49,688 bases of DNA from an uncultured Sterolibacterium sp. (GTDB lineage: Bacteria > Pseudomonadota > Gammaproteobacteria > Burkholderiales > Rhodocyclaceae): contig CAIYYX010000044.1 in the NCBI GenBank assembly GCA_903930535.1, positions 1 to 49,688 of the forward strand, written 5' to 3'. The position numbers were made by a program, and so were the translations under genes. Of this stretch, positions 18,379-27,811 are shown in pieces. Numbering within the stretch: position 1 is the first letter of the stretch; each line of letters begins with the position of its first letter. The notes beneath the pieces were generated by a model. The model saw only the letters and a program-made list of their open reading frames with translations, had not been told where the DNA came from and did not search any database.

Positions 18379-19077
18379 TTAATACGTGACTTCGACCACG
18401 CCCCCCGCCCGGGCAATGCCGCTGACCACATGGCCGTTTTGCAGCCGGACCTGCACCGTCTGGCCTTCTGCGGCGCTGCCTAGTGCAGGTCCTTCGCCGC
18501 CGGCGACCTGGAAGCCTGGACCTTTCGAGATCACCTTGAGACTCTGGCCCTGACGGACGACCTGCACCTGGCGCAACATGTCGCTGCGCAACGGCCTGCC
18601 TGAGGTGATTGATTGTGCAACAGATTTCCCTATGGCTTGGCCCGGTTCAGTGAGGATGCCTGCGGGCAGATCGGTGAGGTCGCCGTGATTCTTCGTGAGG
18701 TCGGCCTCCGTCACGATCTGGCCCAGGGTCAGCGACCGGGCGGTGACCAAGTAATTGCCGAGGATGCGTATGTGCACCGGGACGAAAATGCTCCAGCCGC
18801 CCTCCGCCTGGCAACGCACATTGACGTTGGTGCGGCCCCAGGCGCGCGCGCCAGGCGGTAGCGAGACAGCGAGACTCTGGCAGGGGGGAAGGTTGTTCTG
18901 CGGTTCAATGCTGCCGATGGAAAAACTCGCCTGACCGGGTAAGCCCTTGACCTGTATCTGCAAAAACGCCTCAATGGCTTTCTTTACCGGTCCCGCGTCC
19001 TGCCGGGCGGCAGCAGGCAAGGCGAAGAGGAGCAGGATGGCGCAGAGAAAGGGGAGGCGGAAATTCGCAAGTGGCAT
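18379..19077 (-). CDS. flgA: FlgA, periplasmic P-ring chaperone
   Basis: Assists assembly of the P ring (FlgI) in the periplasm. It has a signal peptide (hydrophobic FLCAILLLFALPAAA, cleavage after AAA) and a C-terminal SAF/ChapFlgA domain with TEADL and the ending QTVQVRLQNGHVVSGIARAGGVVEV. I chose the ATG at 19077; an in-frame TTG at 19089 would add four residues. It is transcribed away from flgB, the common divergent arrangement. Confidence 0.92.
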   Translation of the reverse strand: MPLANFRLPFLCAILLLFALPAAARQDAGPVKKAIEAFLQIQVKGLPGQASFSIGSIEPQNNLPPCQSLAVSLPPGARAWGRTNVNVRCQAEGGWSIFVPVHIRILGNYLVTARSLTLGQIVTEADLTKNHGDLTDLPAGILTEPGQAIGKSVAQSITSGRPLRSDMLRQVQVVRQGQSLKVISKGPGFQVAGGEGPALGSAAEGQTVQVRLQNGHVVSGIARAGGVVEVTY

Positions 19078-19207
19078 GGGGTGATTCAATCATGCCTGCC
19101 GTTTGCTGGCAAGCGATAGGCAATTCTTGCCGCGAAGGGCGAACACGCAGCCTCAACTTCTGCCTTGAATCAGCGCTCTAGCTGGTATTTCATGCCCTCA
19201 GGGAAGC

Positions 19208-19223
19208 TGGCATGGTTTCTGCA
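19208..19223 (+). promoter_or_regulatory. Sigma-54 promoter of the flgB operon
   Basis: TGGCAT-N5-CTGCA closely fits the -24/-12 consensus TGGCAC-N5-TTGCA, with GG and GC exactly ten bases apart. It ends 36 bases before the flgB ATG. Like the elements before flgK and fliE it implies an RpoN-dependent activator, for which FleR in this window is the obvious candidate. Confidence 0.72.
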
Positions 19224-19259
19224 TTAACGACAGCCAGACAGGAAACTTTAGAGGGCACC

Positions 19260-19673
19260 ATGGTCAGTCGCATCGATCAGGAAACGAACTTCAGCCAGAC
19301 CGCACTCAATCTGCGCGCCTACCGCCAGGAGTTGCTCGCTTCCAACATCGCCAATGCCGACACGCCGAACTTCAAGGCGCGCGACATCGATTTCAAGACG
19401 GCGCTCGCCGGTGCCTTGGGTAACAGTGGCAGCACCAGCGGCAGCCAACTGGCGCTGGCGCAGACCGCGCCCGGCCATTTGGCGGCTCCGGGCGGAAACC
19501 GTTTCGGCGCGCCGCTGCAATACCGCAGCGAGTACCAGTCCAGCGTCGATGGCAACACGGTGAATATGGACATAGAGCGCGCGGCCTTTGCCGAGAATGC
19601 GGTGCAGACGGAGGCGCTCTTGACCTTCATCCGCGACAAGTTCAAAGAAATGTCGGCGGCAGTTTCGCCATAA
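19260..19673 (+). CDS. flgB: FlgB, proximal rod protein
   Basis: Rod subunit of the basal body, exported without a signal peptide. The chosen ATG (19260) gives 137 residues, with [20 protein letters not shown] near the N-terminus, the flagellar rod signature. An in-frame ATG at 19212 lies inside the sigma-54 promoter, so it is rejected; GAGGG precedes 19260. First gene of the flgBCDEFGHIJKL run. Confidence 0.95.
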   Translation: MVSRIDQETNFSQTALNLRAYRQELLASNIANADTPNFKARDIDFKTALAGALGNSGSTSGSQLALAQTAPGHLAAPGGNRFGAPLQYRSEYQSSVDGNTVNMDIERAAFAENAVQTEALLTFIRDKFKEMSAAVSP

Positions 19674-19686
19674 GAGGGGCGCAATC

Positions 19687-20091
19687 ATGGGTGTATTAGA
19701 CGTCTTCACCATTGCCGGTTCCGCGCTCACCGCCCAGTCGGCGCGCCTGAACGCGGTGGCTAGCAACCTCGCCAACGCCGACAGCGTGGCAGGCGCCAAC
19801 GGCCAGCCCTATCGCGCCAAGCAGGTGGTTTTTGCCGCCACGCCGGTGGGCAATGAAGGCGGCCAGGGCGTGCGCGTGACACAAGTGGTGGAGTCCGCCG
19901 CGCCGCTGCGCCTGACCTACGATCCCAAGAGCCCACACGCCAATGAACAGGGTTATGTCTCCATGCCCAACGTCAATCCCGTCGAGGAGATGGTGAACAT
20001 GATCTCCGCCTCCCGCTCTTATCAGACCAACGCCGAAGTGATGAACACCGCGAAGACGCTACTTTTGAAGACATTGGCCATAGGCCAGTAA
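19687..20091 (+). CDS. flgC: FlgC, proximal rod protein
   Basis: Rod subunit of 134 residues. The N-terminal [16 protein letters not shown] motif and the C-terminal [30 protein letters not shown] coiled-coil segment are the paired ends that all rod and hook proteins share. A GAGGGG ribosome site precedes the ATG, 13 bases after flgB. No anomaly. Confidence 0.96.
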   Translation: MGVLDVFTIAGSALTAQSARLNAVASNLANADSVAGANGQPYRAKQVVFAATPVGNEGGQGVRVTQVVESAAPLRLTYDPKSPHANEQGYVSMPNVNPVEEMVNMISASRSYQTNAEVMNTAKTLLLKTLAIGQ

Positions 20092-20113
20092 GCTTTTACT
20101 GAAAGGATATGTC

Positions 20114-20806
20114 ATGACCGCCGCCACCGCAGCAGCAAGTTCCACAGCATTCGATTACAGCACCCTGAATGTTAAGCCCGCAGACAAGGCCTCTGCCTCG
20201 AGTGCGACCGAACAGCGTTTCCTGACCCTGCTCACCACGCAGTTGAAGAACCAGGATCCCTTAAATCCCATGGACAACGCCCAGATGACTTCGCAGATGG
20301 CGCAGATCAGCACGGTCGACGGCATCGAGCGGTTGAACGCCACGCTCAAGACGATGATGAGCAACGCCACCCAGAGCCAGGCCCTGCAGGCGGCCGGTCT
20401 GGTCGGACACGGCGTCCTGGTGGCGGGCAGCGGGCTGGATCTGCAGACCATTGGTACGACCGGCGCCAGCGCCGGTATCGGCGGCATCGATCTGGCCGGT
20501 GCGGCAGATGCGGTGACGGTGACCATCAAGGACAGCAATGGCCTCCTGGTGCGCACCCTCAATCTGGGTGCCATGGCCGCAGGTACGAACACCTTCCAGT
20601 GGGACGGCAAAAACAACGCCGGTGCCGTCACCGCTCCGGGCAGCTATACATTCAGCGCGGCAGCGACGCAGGGGACAAATGCAGTGACCGCTAATGCCCT
20701 GCAAGTCGGCATGGTGACCAGCGTCATGAACAGCAGTGCCGGGGTGAGCCTGAATGTCGGCAACCTGGGCACCTTCAACATGTCGGATGTAAAAGAAATA
20801 CTCTAA
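20114..20806 (+). CDS. flgD: FlgD, hook-capping scaffold protein
   Basis: Temporary cap that directs hook subunit assembly. Residues about 30-85 carry the conserved FLTLLTTQLKNQDPLNPMDNAQMTSQ export/cap region, followed by a Tudor-like and fibronectin-like part with FQWDGKNNAG. At 230 residues it is ordinary for the family, although the hook protein it caps is almost twice the usual size. AAAGGA lies before the ATG. Confidence 0.95.
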   Translation: MTAATAAASSTAFDYSTLNVKPADKASASSATEQRFLTLLTTQLKNQDPLNPMDNAQMTSQMAQISTVDGIERLNATLKTMMSNATQSQALQAAGLVGHGVLVAGSGLDLQTIGTTGASAGIGGIDLAGAADAVTVTIKDSNGLLVRTLNLGAMAAGTNTFQWDGKNNAGAVTAPGSYTFSAAATQGTNAVTANALQVGMVTSVMNSSAGVSLNVGNLGTFNMSDVKEIL

Positions 20807-20824
20807 GTCAATAAGGAGATTTAA

Positions 20825-23122
20825 ATGGGCTTCTCACAAGGATTAAGCGGACTGGCCGGGGCCGCCAAGGCGCTCGAGGCGATCGGCAACAACGTCGCCA
20901 ACGCCGGCACGGTCGGCTACAAATCGCAAGGCGCACTGTTCGCCGATATTTTCGCGGCGGCCGGCGGGGCATCGAACCAGGTCGGCATCGGCGTGCAGAT
21001 TGCCGGCGTGCATCAGGACTTCAGCCAGGGCGGTATCACCACCAGCGCCAATCCTCTGGATCTCGCCATCAATGGCGGCGGACTGTTCCGCATGAGCAAT
21101 GCCGGGACGATTTCCTATACGCGCAATGGCCAGTTCCAACTCGACAAGAGCGGCTTCCTGGTGAACTCGGCCGGCCTGCAATTGACCGGCCTGGGCGCGG
21201 ATTCGGTGACCGGCGCCATCATCCCGGGAAATTATGTTCCCCTGCAGATCAACAACTCGGCCATTCCTCCTCAGGTGACCAGCGTGAGCCAGGTGCAGTT
21301 GAACCTTGATTCGCGCGCGAAGCCGCCCACGACCATGACCTCCGGCAGCTTGACAGGCACGGCGGGACCTAATCTGACGATTACTGCCGGGGTCAACGAT
21401 ATCCTCAACGGCACGGTGGATGGGGTGACTTTTACCGGCGTGGTGATTCCCCCCGCCACCTATGGCAGCGCCGCAGCGCTTGCGGCAGCGGTCCAGACAG
21501 CCATCAACAATGGCGTTCCCCCGCCCGGCTTGAGCGGTTCGGCTGCACAGGTTGCAGTGACGGTGACACCGACCGGCTATATTCAGGTCGCCTCCAAGAG
21601 TGTCGGCCTGGTCGGCAGCACGGGTCAAGGATCCACGGTGGTGATGTCAGGTAGTGGAATAGGCGCTTTGGGCCTTGGTCCAGCGGTGAACACGGGCAAG
21701 GGGACGGCAACAGGCAGTGCAGCCCCGGCTTCGCTGGTGATTGTGACGGGAACCAACGATACATTTGATGTGGCTGTCGATGGCGCGGCTGCTGTCACCG
21801 TCACCATTCCTCAAGCAACCTATACCAGCGCCACGGCTCTGGCGACTGCGATTTCGACGGCGCTGACAACAGCAGTGCCTGCAGCGGCACCTGCTACCGC
21901 CAGTTCGGTCGGCGGCAAGATTTTGCTGACTTCGAATGCCACGGCGACCGGGGCTGTCGTGTCGTCAGTCGCGGTGACGGCAACAGCTGGCGGTAATACT
22001 GGAGCCACGAATGCGTTCGGTGCTGCGCCTGTTTCCGTGGCCGGCTCTACACCGTCAACAACAGCCAAGGCTGCTCCGACTTCGCTCACGATTGTTGCCG
22101 GAACCAACGATACGATCACCGGATTTTTGGATGGCACGGCTTACACTGCAACGATTGCTGCAGGTGCCCCAGGATTTTACACGGCTGCAACGCTGGCAGC
22201 AGCAGTAAAGACGGCGATTGAAGCGGATGCCAATATCCTTGCGGCGGGTCTTACAGTCACTACCTCGCTTTCGGGAGGGAAGATTGTGATCACTACCGAC
22301 GCGGTGGGAGCCGCGCCGGCAGTGTCCGTGACGGGAGGGAATGGCGCCGCAAATCTGTTTTTTGACGGTGCGACGGCCGTTGCTGCGACAGACCCCTTCA
22401 GTCCGACCAATACTCAGAGCTTTACCTCTTCCACGGCGCAGACGGTGTTCGACTCACTAGGCAACCCGCACACCTTGCAACTCTTCTTTTCCCAGACCTC
22501 GGAACCGGGGACCTGGCAAATGTTTACCTCGCTCGACGGAAACATTCCTGTCGATCCTGCAACCAGTCTTCCTTATGTGAAATGGCCTGCGACCACCGTG
22601 TCCTTCAGCACGGCGGGAGTCATGAAGACGCCCATGCCCCTGCCTGTCAGCTTCGCCGTGGCCACGGGGGCGAGCACGCCTTTGACTTTCAATATCGATC
22701 TGACTGGCACGACCCAGTACGGCATCAGCTTCGGCACCAACCAGATGCTCCAGGACGGCTTTACCTCGGGCAAGCTGGCCGGCATGAGCGTTTCCTCCGA
22801 CGGCATCGTCCAGGGCTCGTACTCCAACGGCAAGATTCGCAATATGGGTCAGGTCGTGCTGGCGAACTTCAACAACCTGAGCGGCCTGCAGTCCCTGGGC
22901 GGCAATCAGTGGGCAGAGACATCCGTGTCCGGCCAGCCGATCCCCGGCATCCCCGGCACCGGCAACCTGGGCCTGGTTCAGTCTGGCGCGACCGAATCAT
23001 CCAACGTCGATCTCACCTCCGCCCTGGTGGACATGATTACCCAGCAGCGCGCCTATCAGGCCAGCGCGCAAAGCATCAAGACCCTGGACCAGATCATGCA
23101 GACCCTGGTCAATCTGAGGTAA
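20825..23122 (+). CDS. flgE: FlgE, enlarged flagellar hook protein
   Basis: Hook subunit. The termini are standard: LEAIGNNVANAGTVGYKSQGALF (about 17-39) and the C-terminal VDLTSALVDMITQQRAYQASAQSIKTLDQIMQTLVNLR. At 765 residues it is far longer than the usual 400 or so. The extra mass is three tandem Ala/Thr/Val-rich modules (about 176-295, 298-412 and 414-520), each with a core such as LTITAGVNDILNGTVDG followed by a ladder of AALAAAVQTAI and a strand like KILLTSNA. This resembles the Flagellin_IN fold seen in flagellins. The modules lie in the exposed outer domain. Frame is intact. AAGGAG precedes the ATG. Confidence 0.93.
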   Translation: MGFSQGLSGLAGAAKALEAIGNNVANAGTVGYKSQGALFADIFAAAGGASNQVGIGVQIAGVHQDFSQGGITTSANPLDLAINGGGLFRMSNAGTISYTRNGQFQLDKSGFLVNSAGLQLTGLGADSVTGAIIPGNYVPLQINNSAIPPQVTSVSQVQLNLDSRAKPPTTMTSGSLTGTAGPNLTITAGVNDILNGTVDGVTFTGVVIPPATYGSAAALAAAVQTAINNGVPPPGLSGSAAQVAVTVTPTGYIQVASKSVGLVGSTGQGSTVVMSGSGIGALGLGPAVNTGKGTATGSAAPASLVIVTGTNDTFDVAVDGAAAVTVTIPQATYTSATALATAISTALTTAVPAAAPATASSVGGKILLTSNATATGAVVSSVAVTATAGGNTGATNAFGAAPVSVAGSTPSTTAKAAPTSLTIVAGTNDTITGFLDGTAYTATIAAGAPGFYTAATLAAAVKTAIEADANILAAGLTVTTSLSGGKIVITTDAVGAAPAVSVTGGNGAANLFFDGATAVAATDPFSPTNTQSFTSSTAQTVFDSLGNPHTLQLFFSQTSEPGTWQMFTSLDGNIPVDPATSLPYVKWPATTVSFSTAGVMKTPMPLPVSFAVATGASTPLTFNIDLTGTTQYGISFGTNQMLQDGFTSGKLAGMSVSSDGIVQGSYSNGKIRNMGQVVLANFNNLSGLQSLGGNQWAETSVSGQPIPGIPGTGNLGLVQSGATESSNVDLTSALVDMITQQRAYQASAQSIKTLDQIMQTLVNLR

Positions 23123-23151
23123 TGAGCCGGTGAAAGCATCGAGGACCCGCC

Positions 23152-23904
23152 ATGGATAGGATGATTTATACCGCGATGAGCGGCGCCTCCCAGACTCTGG
23201 AGCGTCAGGCGGCAGTGGCGCATAACCTCGCCAATGCCTCCTCGACCGGCTACCGCGCCGAGGAGCATCGCCTGCGCGCGGTGGAGGTGGTCCCGGGGGC
23301 GGGATCGAAGGCCCTGCCCACGCGCGCCTTCGTCGTCGATGCCAGCACTCATACTGACTTCACGCCCGGTCCGCTGCAGATGACGGCAAGGACGTTCGAC
23401 GTGGCCGTCCAGGGCCAGGGCTGGATCGCACTGGCCATGCCCGATGGCAGCGAGGCCTACACGAGGAACGGCAGCCTGCAACTCGACATCAACGGCGTGC
23501 TGCAAACCCGTAACGGCATTCCCGTGCAAGGCGATGGCGGACCGATTTCCGTGCCACCCGACGTCAAGATCACGATTGCCAATGACGGTACCGTCTCGGT
23601 GATTCCCGAGTCCGGGGCGCAGAACACGGTCAATGCCCTGGGCCGCATCAAGCTCGTCAATCCCCCGGAGGCCGATCTCGTGCGCGGCGGCGATGGTCTC
23701 TTCCGCATGGGCAACGGCGCTGCCGTCCTGGTCGACCCCAAGGTGACGATTGCCAGCGGCTATGTCGAGGGGAGCAATGTGAATCCCGTCGAGCAGATGG
23801 TGAGCATGATCTCGCTGGCGCGCCAGTTCGACATGCAAATGAAAGCGCTGACATCGGCGGATGCCAATGATCGTGCGGCCACTTCGATCATCACCAACCT
23901 CTAG
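23152..23904 (+). CDS. flgF: FlgF, proximal rod protein
   Basis: Rod subunit of 250 residues. The N-terminal MDRMIYTAMSGASQTLERQA with AVAHNLANASSTGYRAE, and the C-terminal VNPVEQMVSMISLARQFDMQ segment, place it in the FlgF/FlgG group; the MIYTAMSGA start distinguishes FlgF. GAGGA precedes the ATG. It sits between flgE and flgG as in other flagellar operons. Confidence 0.95.
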   Translation: MDRMIYTAMSGASQTLERQAAVAHNLANASSTGYRAEEHRLRAVEVVPGAGSKALPTRAFVVDASTHTDFTPGPLQMTARTFDVAVQGQGWIALAMPDGSEAYTRNGSLQLDINGVLQTRNGIPVQGDGGPISVPPDVKITIANDGTVSVIPESGAQNTVNALGRIKLVNPPEADLVRGGDGLFRMGNGAAVLVDPKVTIASGYVEGSNVNPVEQMVSMISLARQFDMQMKALTSADANDRAATSIITNL

Positions 23905-23913
23905 GAGTAGGGC

Positions 23914-24696
23914 ATGATACGTTCCCTGTGGATTGCCAAGACCGGCCTCGATGCGCAGCAGACCCAGCTCGACGTCATCTCCAACAATCTCGCCAACGTC
24001 AGCACCAACGGTTTCAAGCGTTCCCGCGCCGTCTTCGAGGATCTGCTCTACCAGAACCTGAGACAGCCGGGCGCGCAGTCCTCGCAGCAGACAGTCATTC
24101 CCTCAGGACTGCAGCTTGGCACCGGTGTTCGCCCCATCGCCACCGAACATATTTTCAGCCAGGGCGGCTTGAGCCAGACCACCAATCCTCTCGATGTCGC
24201 CATCAACGGCCCGGGCTTCTTCCAGATCCAGATGCCCGATGGAACGCTCGCCTACACCCGCGCCGGTTCCTTTCAGCAGGACAGCACCGGCCAGATCGTC
24301 ACTGCCAGCGGCTATCCGCTTTCTCCGGCGCTGACGATCCCCGCCAATGCCACCTCGGTGACCATAGGCCGCGATGGCGTCGTCAATATCATTCAAGCCG
24401 GCACGGTGGCGCCGACGCAGATAGGCACCATCCAGCTCGCCGGCTTTATCAATCCAGGCGGCCTGCAAAGCGTCGGAGAAAATCTTTTCGTCGAAACCGC
24501 TTCCAGCGGCACGCCTACACCCAACACGCCGGGTACAAACGGCGTCGGCTTGCTCAATCAGGGTTTTGTCGAGACCTCGAACGTGAATGTCGCCGAGGAA
24601 CTGGTGAATATGATTCAGGCCCAGCGAGCCTATGAGCTCAACTCGCGTGCGATCACGACCTCGGACCAGATGCTGCAGAAGCTGGCGCAGTTGTAA
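23914..24696 (+). CDS. flgG: FlgG, distal rod protein
   Basis: Distal rod subunit of 260 residues, the normal size. The start [39 protein letters not shown] is the FlgG hallmark, and the end [37 protein letters not shown] is nearly invariant. TAGGAG precedes the ATG by 6 bases. No insertion as in FlgE. Confidence 0.97.
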   Translation: MIRSLWIAKTGLDAQQTQLDVISNNLANVSTNGFKRSRAVFEDLLYQNLRQPGAQSSQQTVIPSGLQLGTGVRPIATEHIFSQGGLSQTTNPLDVAINGPGFFQIQMPDGTLAYTRAGSFQQDSTGQIVTASGYPLSPALTIPANATSVTIGRDGVVNIIQAGTVAPTQIGTIQLAGFINPGGLQSVGENLFVETASSGTPTPNTPGTNGVGLLNQGFVETSNVNVAEELVNMIQAQRAYELNSRAITTSDQMLQKLAQL

Positions 24697-24718
24697 AAAT
24701 GATGAACGGAGGGGAACC

Positions 24719-25378
24719 ATGAGAAAACTGATTGCTTTGCTGGCATTGCTTGCTGCGGGTTGCGCCACGACCACGCCGCCCACAGCCGTGCATCAGCCGA
24801 TGACGGCGCGGCCGGAGCCGCGCAACTATGCCGCGCCATTGACCGGCGCGATCTACAACGTCGCTTCGGCACGGCCTCTTTTCGAGGACAGGCGCGCGCG
24901 CTTCGTCGGCGACACCATCACCATTTCCATCGCCGAGAAGACGGCGGCCTCGAAGAACTCTGAAAACAAGACCTCGCGCACGCAGAGCATCGCAGCCTCG
25001 ATACCCTCAGTCGTCGGCTTGCCCTTCAAGGGCTTGCAGGGCACCAACCTGGCGGCGACGGACACCAATAATTTCGATGGCAAGGGCCAGAATACCTCGG
25101 CCAACGACTTCACCGGCACGCTGACGGTGACGGTCATAGAGGTCTATCCCAACGGCAACCTGCTGGTGTCCGGCGAGAAACAGATCGGCCTGAAGGAAGG
25201 CGAGGAATTTGTGCGCTTCTCCGGCGTGGTCAATCCCAACAACATCACATCGGCGAACACCGTGGTGTCCACCCAGGTGGCCGATGCCAGGATCGAATAC
25301 AAGGCCAACGGCTTCCTCGACTCGGCCCAGGTGATGGGCTGGCTCGGGAAGTTTTTCCTGACCTTCCTGCCCTTCTGA
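24719..25378 (+). CDS. flgH: FlgH, L-ring lipoprotein
   Basis: Outer-membrane L-ring subunit. The lipobox LLAAGC puts the lipidated cysteine at residue 15 of a 219-residue precursor. The body carries [26 protein letters not shown] and ends with [13 protein letters not shown], both typical. The ATG at 24719 is chosen over in-frame upstream codons because GGAGGGG precedes it and the signal peptide begins there. Its presence confirms an outer membrane. Confidence 0.95.
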   Translation: MRKLIALLALLAAGCATTTPPTAVHQPMTARPEPRNYAAPLTGAIYNVASARPLFEDRRARFVGDTITISIAEKTAASKNSENKTSRTQSIAASIPSVVGLPFKGLQGTNLAATDTNNFDGKGQNTSANDFTGTLTVTVIEVYPNGNLLVSGEKQIGLKEGEEFVRFSGVVNPNNITSANTVVSTQVADARIEYKANGFLDSAQVMGWLGKFFLTFLPF

Positions 25379-25392
25379 GCGAGAGAACTGAA

Positions 25393-26505
25393 ATGAGCGG
25401 AATTCAAAAAGTTTTCATGACGGTGATGTTGGTTCTGGCGACGCTGATGGTCATGGATGCGGCGCACGCCGAACGCATCAAGGATATCGCCTCCATCGCA
25501 GGTGTGCGTAACAATCAACTGATCGGCTACGGCATCGTGGTCGGCTTGGACGGCAGCGGCGACCAGACGACGCAGACGCCTTTCACCGTGCAGAGCATCA
25601 TCAACATGCTTGCCGGCATGGGGGTTAACCTGCCGCCGGGTACCAGTCTGCAGTTGAAGAATGTCGCCGCCGTGATGGTGACCTCGTCCTTGCCGCCCTT
25701 CGCGCGCAGCGGCCAGCAGATCGACATCACCGTCTCCTCCATGGGCAATGCCAAGTCTCTTCGCGGCGGCACCTTGGTGATGACGCCGTTGAAGGGTGCT
25801 GACGGCAATATCTACGCCATGGCCCAGGGCAATGTCGTGGTCAGCGGCGCCGGCGCGGCTGCGGCGGGCTCCAAGGTGACGGTCAATCATCTCGCAGTAG
25901 GCCGCATCGCCGGCGGCGCGACTGTCGAAAGAGAAGTCCTGACGCCTTTGGGCGAGGGCGCCTATGTCTATTTCGATCTCAACGACAGCAATTTCGGCAC
26001 CATGCAGCTGATGGTCGAGGCCATCAACCGTGTCGTACCTGGCGCGGCCACTGCCAGCGACGGTCGCCAGGTGAAGATACAGGCGCCGGTCAATGTCGAT
26101 GAACGCGTCAGTTTCCTGGGCCGCATCGAAAACATCCAGGTCACGCCGCAGGCGATGTCGGCCAAGGTAATCATCAATGCCCGCACCGGATCGGTGGTGA
26201 TGAACCAGTCCGTGACCCTGGACAACTGCGCCGTGGCGCACGGAAACCTGTCTGTGACGGTGACCGCGGAAAACGCTGTGAGCCAGCCTGCACCGCTCTC
26301 CGGCGGCCAGACTGTGGTCACGCCCACCGCCCAGATCGAGGTCAAGCAGGAGGGTGGCGCACTGCTCAATGTGCGCGGCGGCGTCAATCTTGCCGAGGTG
26401 GTCAAAGCCTTGAATGCCATAGGTGCCAACCCCCAGGACCTGATTGCGATTCTTCAGGCGATGAAGTCTTCGGGCGCGCTGCGCGCGGAGTTGGAGATTA
26501 TTTAG
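25393..26505 (+). CDS. flgI: FlgI, P-ring protein
   Basis: Periplasmic ring around the rod. A signal peptide ends at AAHA just before [21 protein letters not shown], the conserved mature start. The protein is 370 residues, normal, with the usual C-terminal [31 protein letters not shown]. It follows flgH by 14 bases. The chaperone FlgA is encoded at the other side of flgB. Confidence 0.96.
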   Translation: MSGIQKVFMTVMLVLATLMVMDAAHAERIKDIASIAGVRNNQLIGYGIVVGLDGSGDQTTQTPFTVQSIINMLAGMGVNLPPGTSLQLKNVAAVMVTSSLPPFARSGQQIDITVSSMGNAKSLRGGTLVMTPLKGADGNIYAMAQGNVVVSGAGAAAAGSKVTVNHLAVGRIAGGATVEREVLTPLGEGAYVYFDLNDSNFGTMQLMVEAINRVVPGAATASDGRQVKIQAPVNVDERVSFLGRIENIQVTPQAMSAKVIINARTGSVVMNQSVTLDNCAVAHGNLSVTVTAENAVSQPAPLSGGQTVVTPTAQIEVKQEGGALLNVRGGVNLAEVVKALNAIGANPQDLIAILQAMKSSGALRAELEII

Positions 26506-26513
26506 TGCACGTA

Positions 26514-26546
26514 GTTGTCACCGGGGTGCTTTTAGCCGGAGACAAC
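26514..26546 (+). terminator. Hairpin after flgI
   Basis: GTTGTCaCCGG and CCGGaGACAAC can pair with one mismatch around a loop that contains the run TTTTA. It starts 8 bases after the flgI stop. There is no clean T-run after the stem, so it may be an RNA-stabilising hairpin or a weak terminator. Confidence 0.35.
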
Positions 26547-26559
26547 CCAGGGCACTTAT

Positions 26560-26669
26560 GCCTGCGAAGCAGGCGCAAGGCCTATACGCTCGTTGCGCTT
26601 ATTACATGAGAAATAATACAAGGTCGGGCTTCAGCCCGACAAGGACGGCGTCGGGCTGAAGCCCGACCT
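26560..26669. repeat. REP-like cluster of hairpins between flgI and flgJ
   Basis: The 287-base gap before flgJ holds no gene but several inverted repeats. GCCTGC-GAA-GCAGGC is at 26560-26574, and GCGCAA/TTGCGC pair at 26573-26578 and 26593-26598. A perfect 20-base inverted pair lies at 26621-26640 and 26650-26669, 9 bases apart. Each arm of that pair is itself a hairpin (GTCGGGCT-TC-AGCCCGAC). This is the architecture of REP/BIME elements, which are known to stabilise upstream mRNA or bind gyrase. Confidence 0.75.
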
Positions 26670-26792
26670 ACCTCACTAGCACAAGCGCCCGCAGGTTGTC
26701 TGCGACAACGACGGGTACTAGGCAGCAATTGCCGGGTAAAGAGCCACCTTTTCCCGGCATGCCTGGAAAATGGCCCGAGGTAAATTGCCATC

Positions 26793-27695
26793 ATGGCTAC
26801 GCAAGATATTTCCAACCAGTTTTCACTCGACGTCAATGGCTTGAACGCCTTGAAGCGCCAGGCGCACAGCAAATCGCCCGAGGCCATGAAGGCCACGGCC
26901 CAGCAGTTCGAGGCCTTGATGCTGCAAGTGGTGCTCAAATCGATGCGCGATGCGACGCCGCACGACGGCATGTTCGACAGCGAGCAGACGCGCATGTACG
27001 AGTCCATGCTCGACCAGCAATTGGCTCAGGTGCTGTCCACCAAGGGAGGCGGCACGGGTCTCGCGGCGATGATAGAGAAACAATTGTTGCAGACCCGTCA
27101 GGAACCTGTGCCGCTTTCCAATCTGCCTCTGACGCCGCCGCCCGGGCCGGCCTTTCCCCTGACGAACAGTCCTGCACCGATTCCCCTGCCATCGGCATCG
27201 CCCACTTCAGCCATCCCGGTGTCGCCCGCCTCGCGCGATTTTGTCAGCCGTGTCTGGCCGCATGCTGTTTCGGCGAGCCAGACCACAGGCATCCCCGCCC
27301 ATTTCATGGTCGCCCAGGCGGCGCTGGAGACCGGTTGGGGCAAGTCTGAGCCCCGCACGGCCGATGGCCGACCGACCTACAACCTGTTCGGCATCAAGGC
27401 CGGCCGCAGTTGGAGCGGCCCGGTGGCCGAGGCTGTCAGCAGCGAATATGTCGACGGCGCCATGCAGAAACAGGTCGAGCGCTTTCGCGCCTATGGCTCA
27501 TATAAAGAGGCCTTCAACGACTACGCCAGGCTTCTCGTCTCCAATCCACGCTACGCCAATGTAGTGGGCAGCCAGGACGCCACCACTTTCGCACGAGGCC
27601 TGCAACAGGCAGGCTATGCCACCGATCCCCTCTATGCCGACAAGCTCGCGCGCATCATCGGTGGCAGCACGCTAAGGCAAAGCCTGACGGGCTGA
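26793..27695 (+). CDS. flgJ: FlgJ, rod cap and peptidoglycan hydrolase
   Basis: Two-domain protein of 300 residues. The N-terminal rod-binding part (about 15-100) has ATAQQFEALMLQVVLKSMRDA, and after a Pro/Ser linker (about 105-145) comes a glucosaminidase domain (about 148-295) with HFMVAQAALETGWGKSEP, which cuts the cell wall so the rod can pass. It lies behind a REP-like gap and may be expressed separately from flgI. The best ribosome site, GAGG, stands 11 bases before the ATG. Confidence 0.94.
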   Translation: MATQDISNQFSLDVNGLNALKRQAHSKSPEAMKATAQQFEALMLQVVLKSMRDATPHDGMFDSEQTRMYESMLDQQLAQVLSTKGGGTGLAAMIEKQLLQTRQEPVPLSNLPLTPPPGPAFPLTNSPAPIPLPSASPTSAIPVSPASRDFVSRVWPHAVSASQTTGIPAHFMVAQAALETGWGKSEPRTADGRPTYNLFGIKAGRSWSGPVAEAVSSEYVDGAMQKQVERFRAYGSYKEAFNDYARLLVSNPRYANVVGSQDATTFARGLQQAGYATDPLYADKLARIIGGSTLRQSLTG

Positions 27696-27730
27696 TTTTT
27701 CGCCCCGACTTTTCGTCCCATCACCTCCCA

Positions 27731-27746
27731 TGGCACGGAGGTTGCG
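27731..27746 (+). promoter_or_regulatory. Sigma-54 promoter of flgKL
   Basis: TGGCAC-N5-TTGCG matches the -24/-12 consensus at ten of eleven defined positions and lies in the 116-base gap between flgJ and flgK, 65 bases before the flgK ATG. In enteric bacteria flgKL is partly FliA-driven; here RpoN control is indicated by the sequence. Confidence 0.75.
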
Positions 27747-27811
27747 TATCTGATGTCGAAAGCTCAACTTTCGGCAAGATTTGCCGTTGATTCTCGGGGA
27801 AGAAAAATATC

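Noticed and set aside
19212..19259. Extended flgB start at 19212
   Set aside because: It would begin inside the sigma-54 promoter, upstream of the likely transcript start; the family N-terminus begins at 19260.
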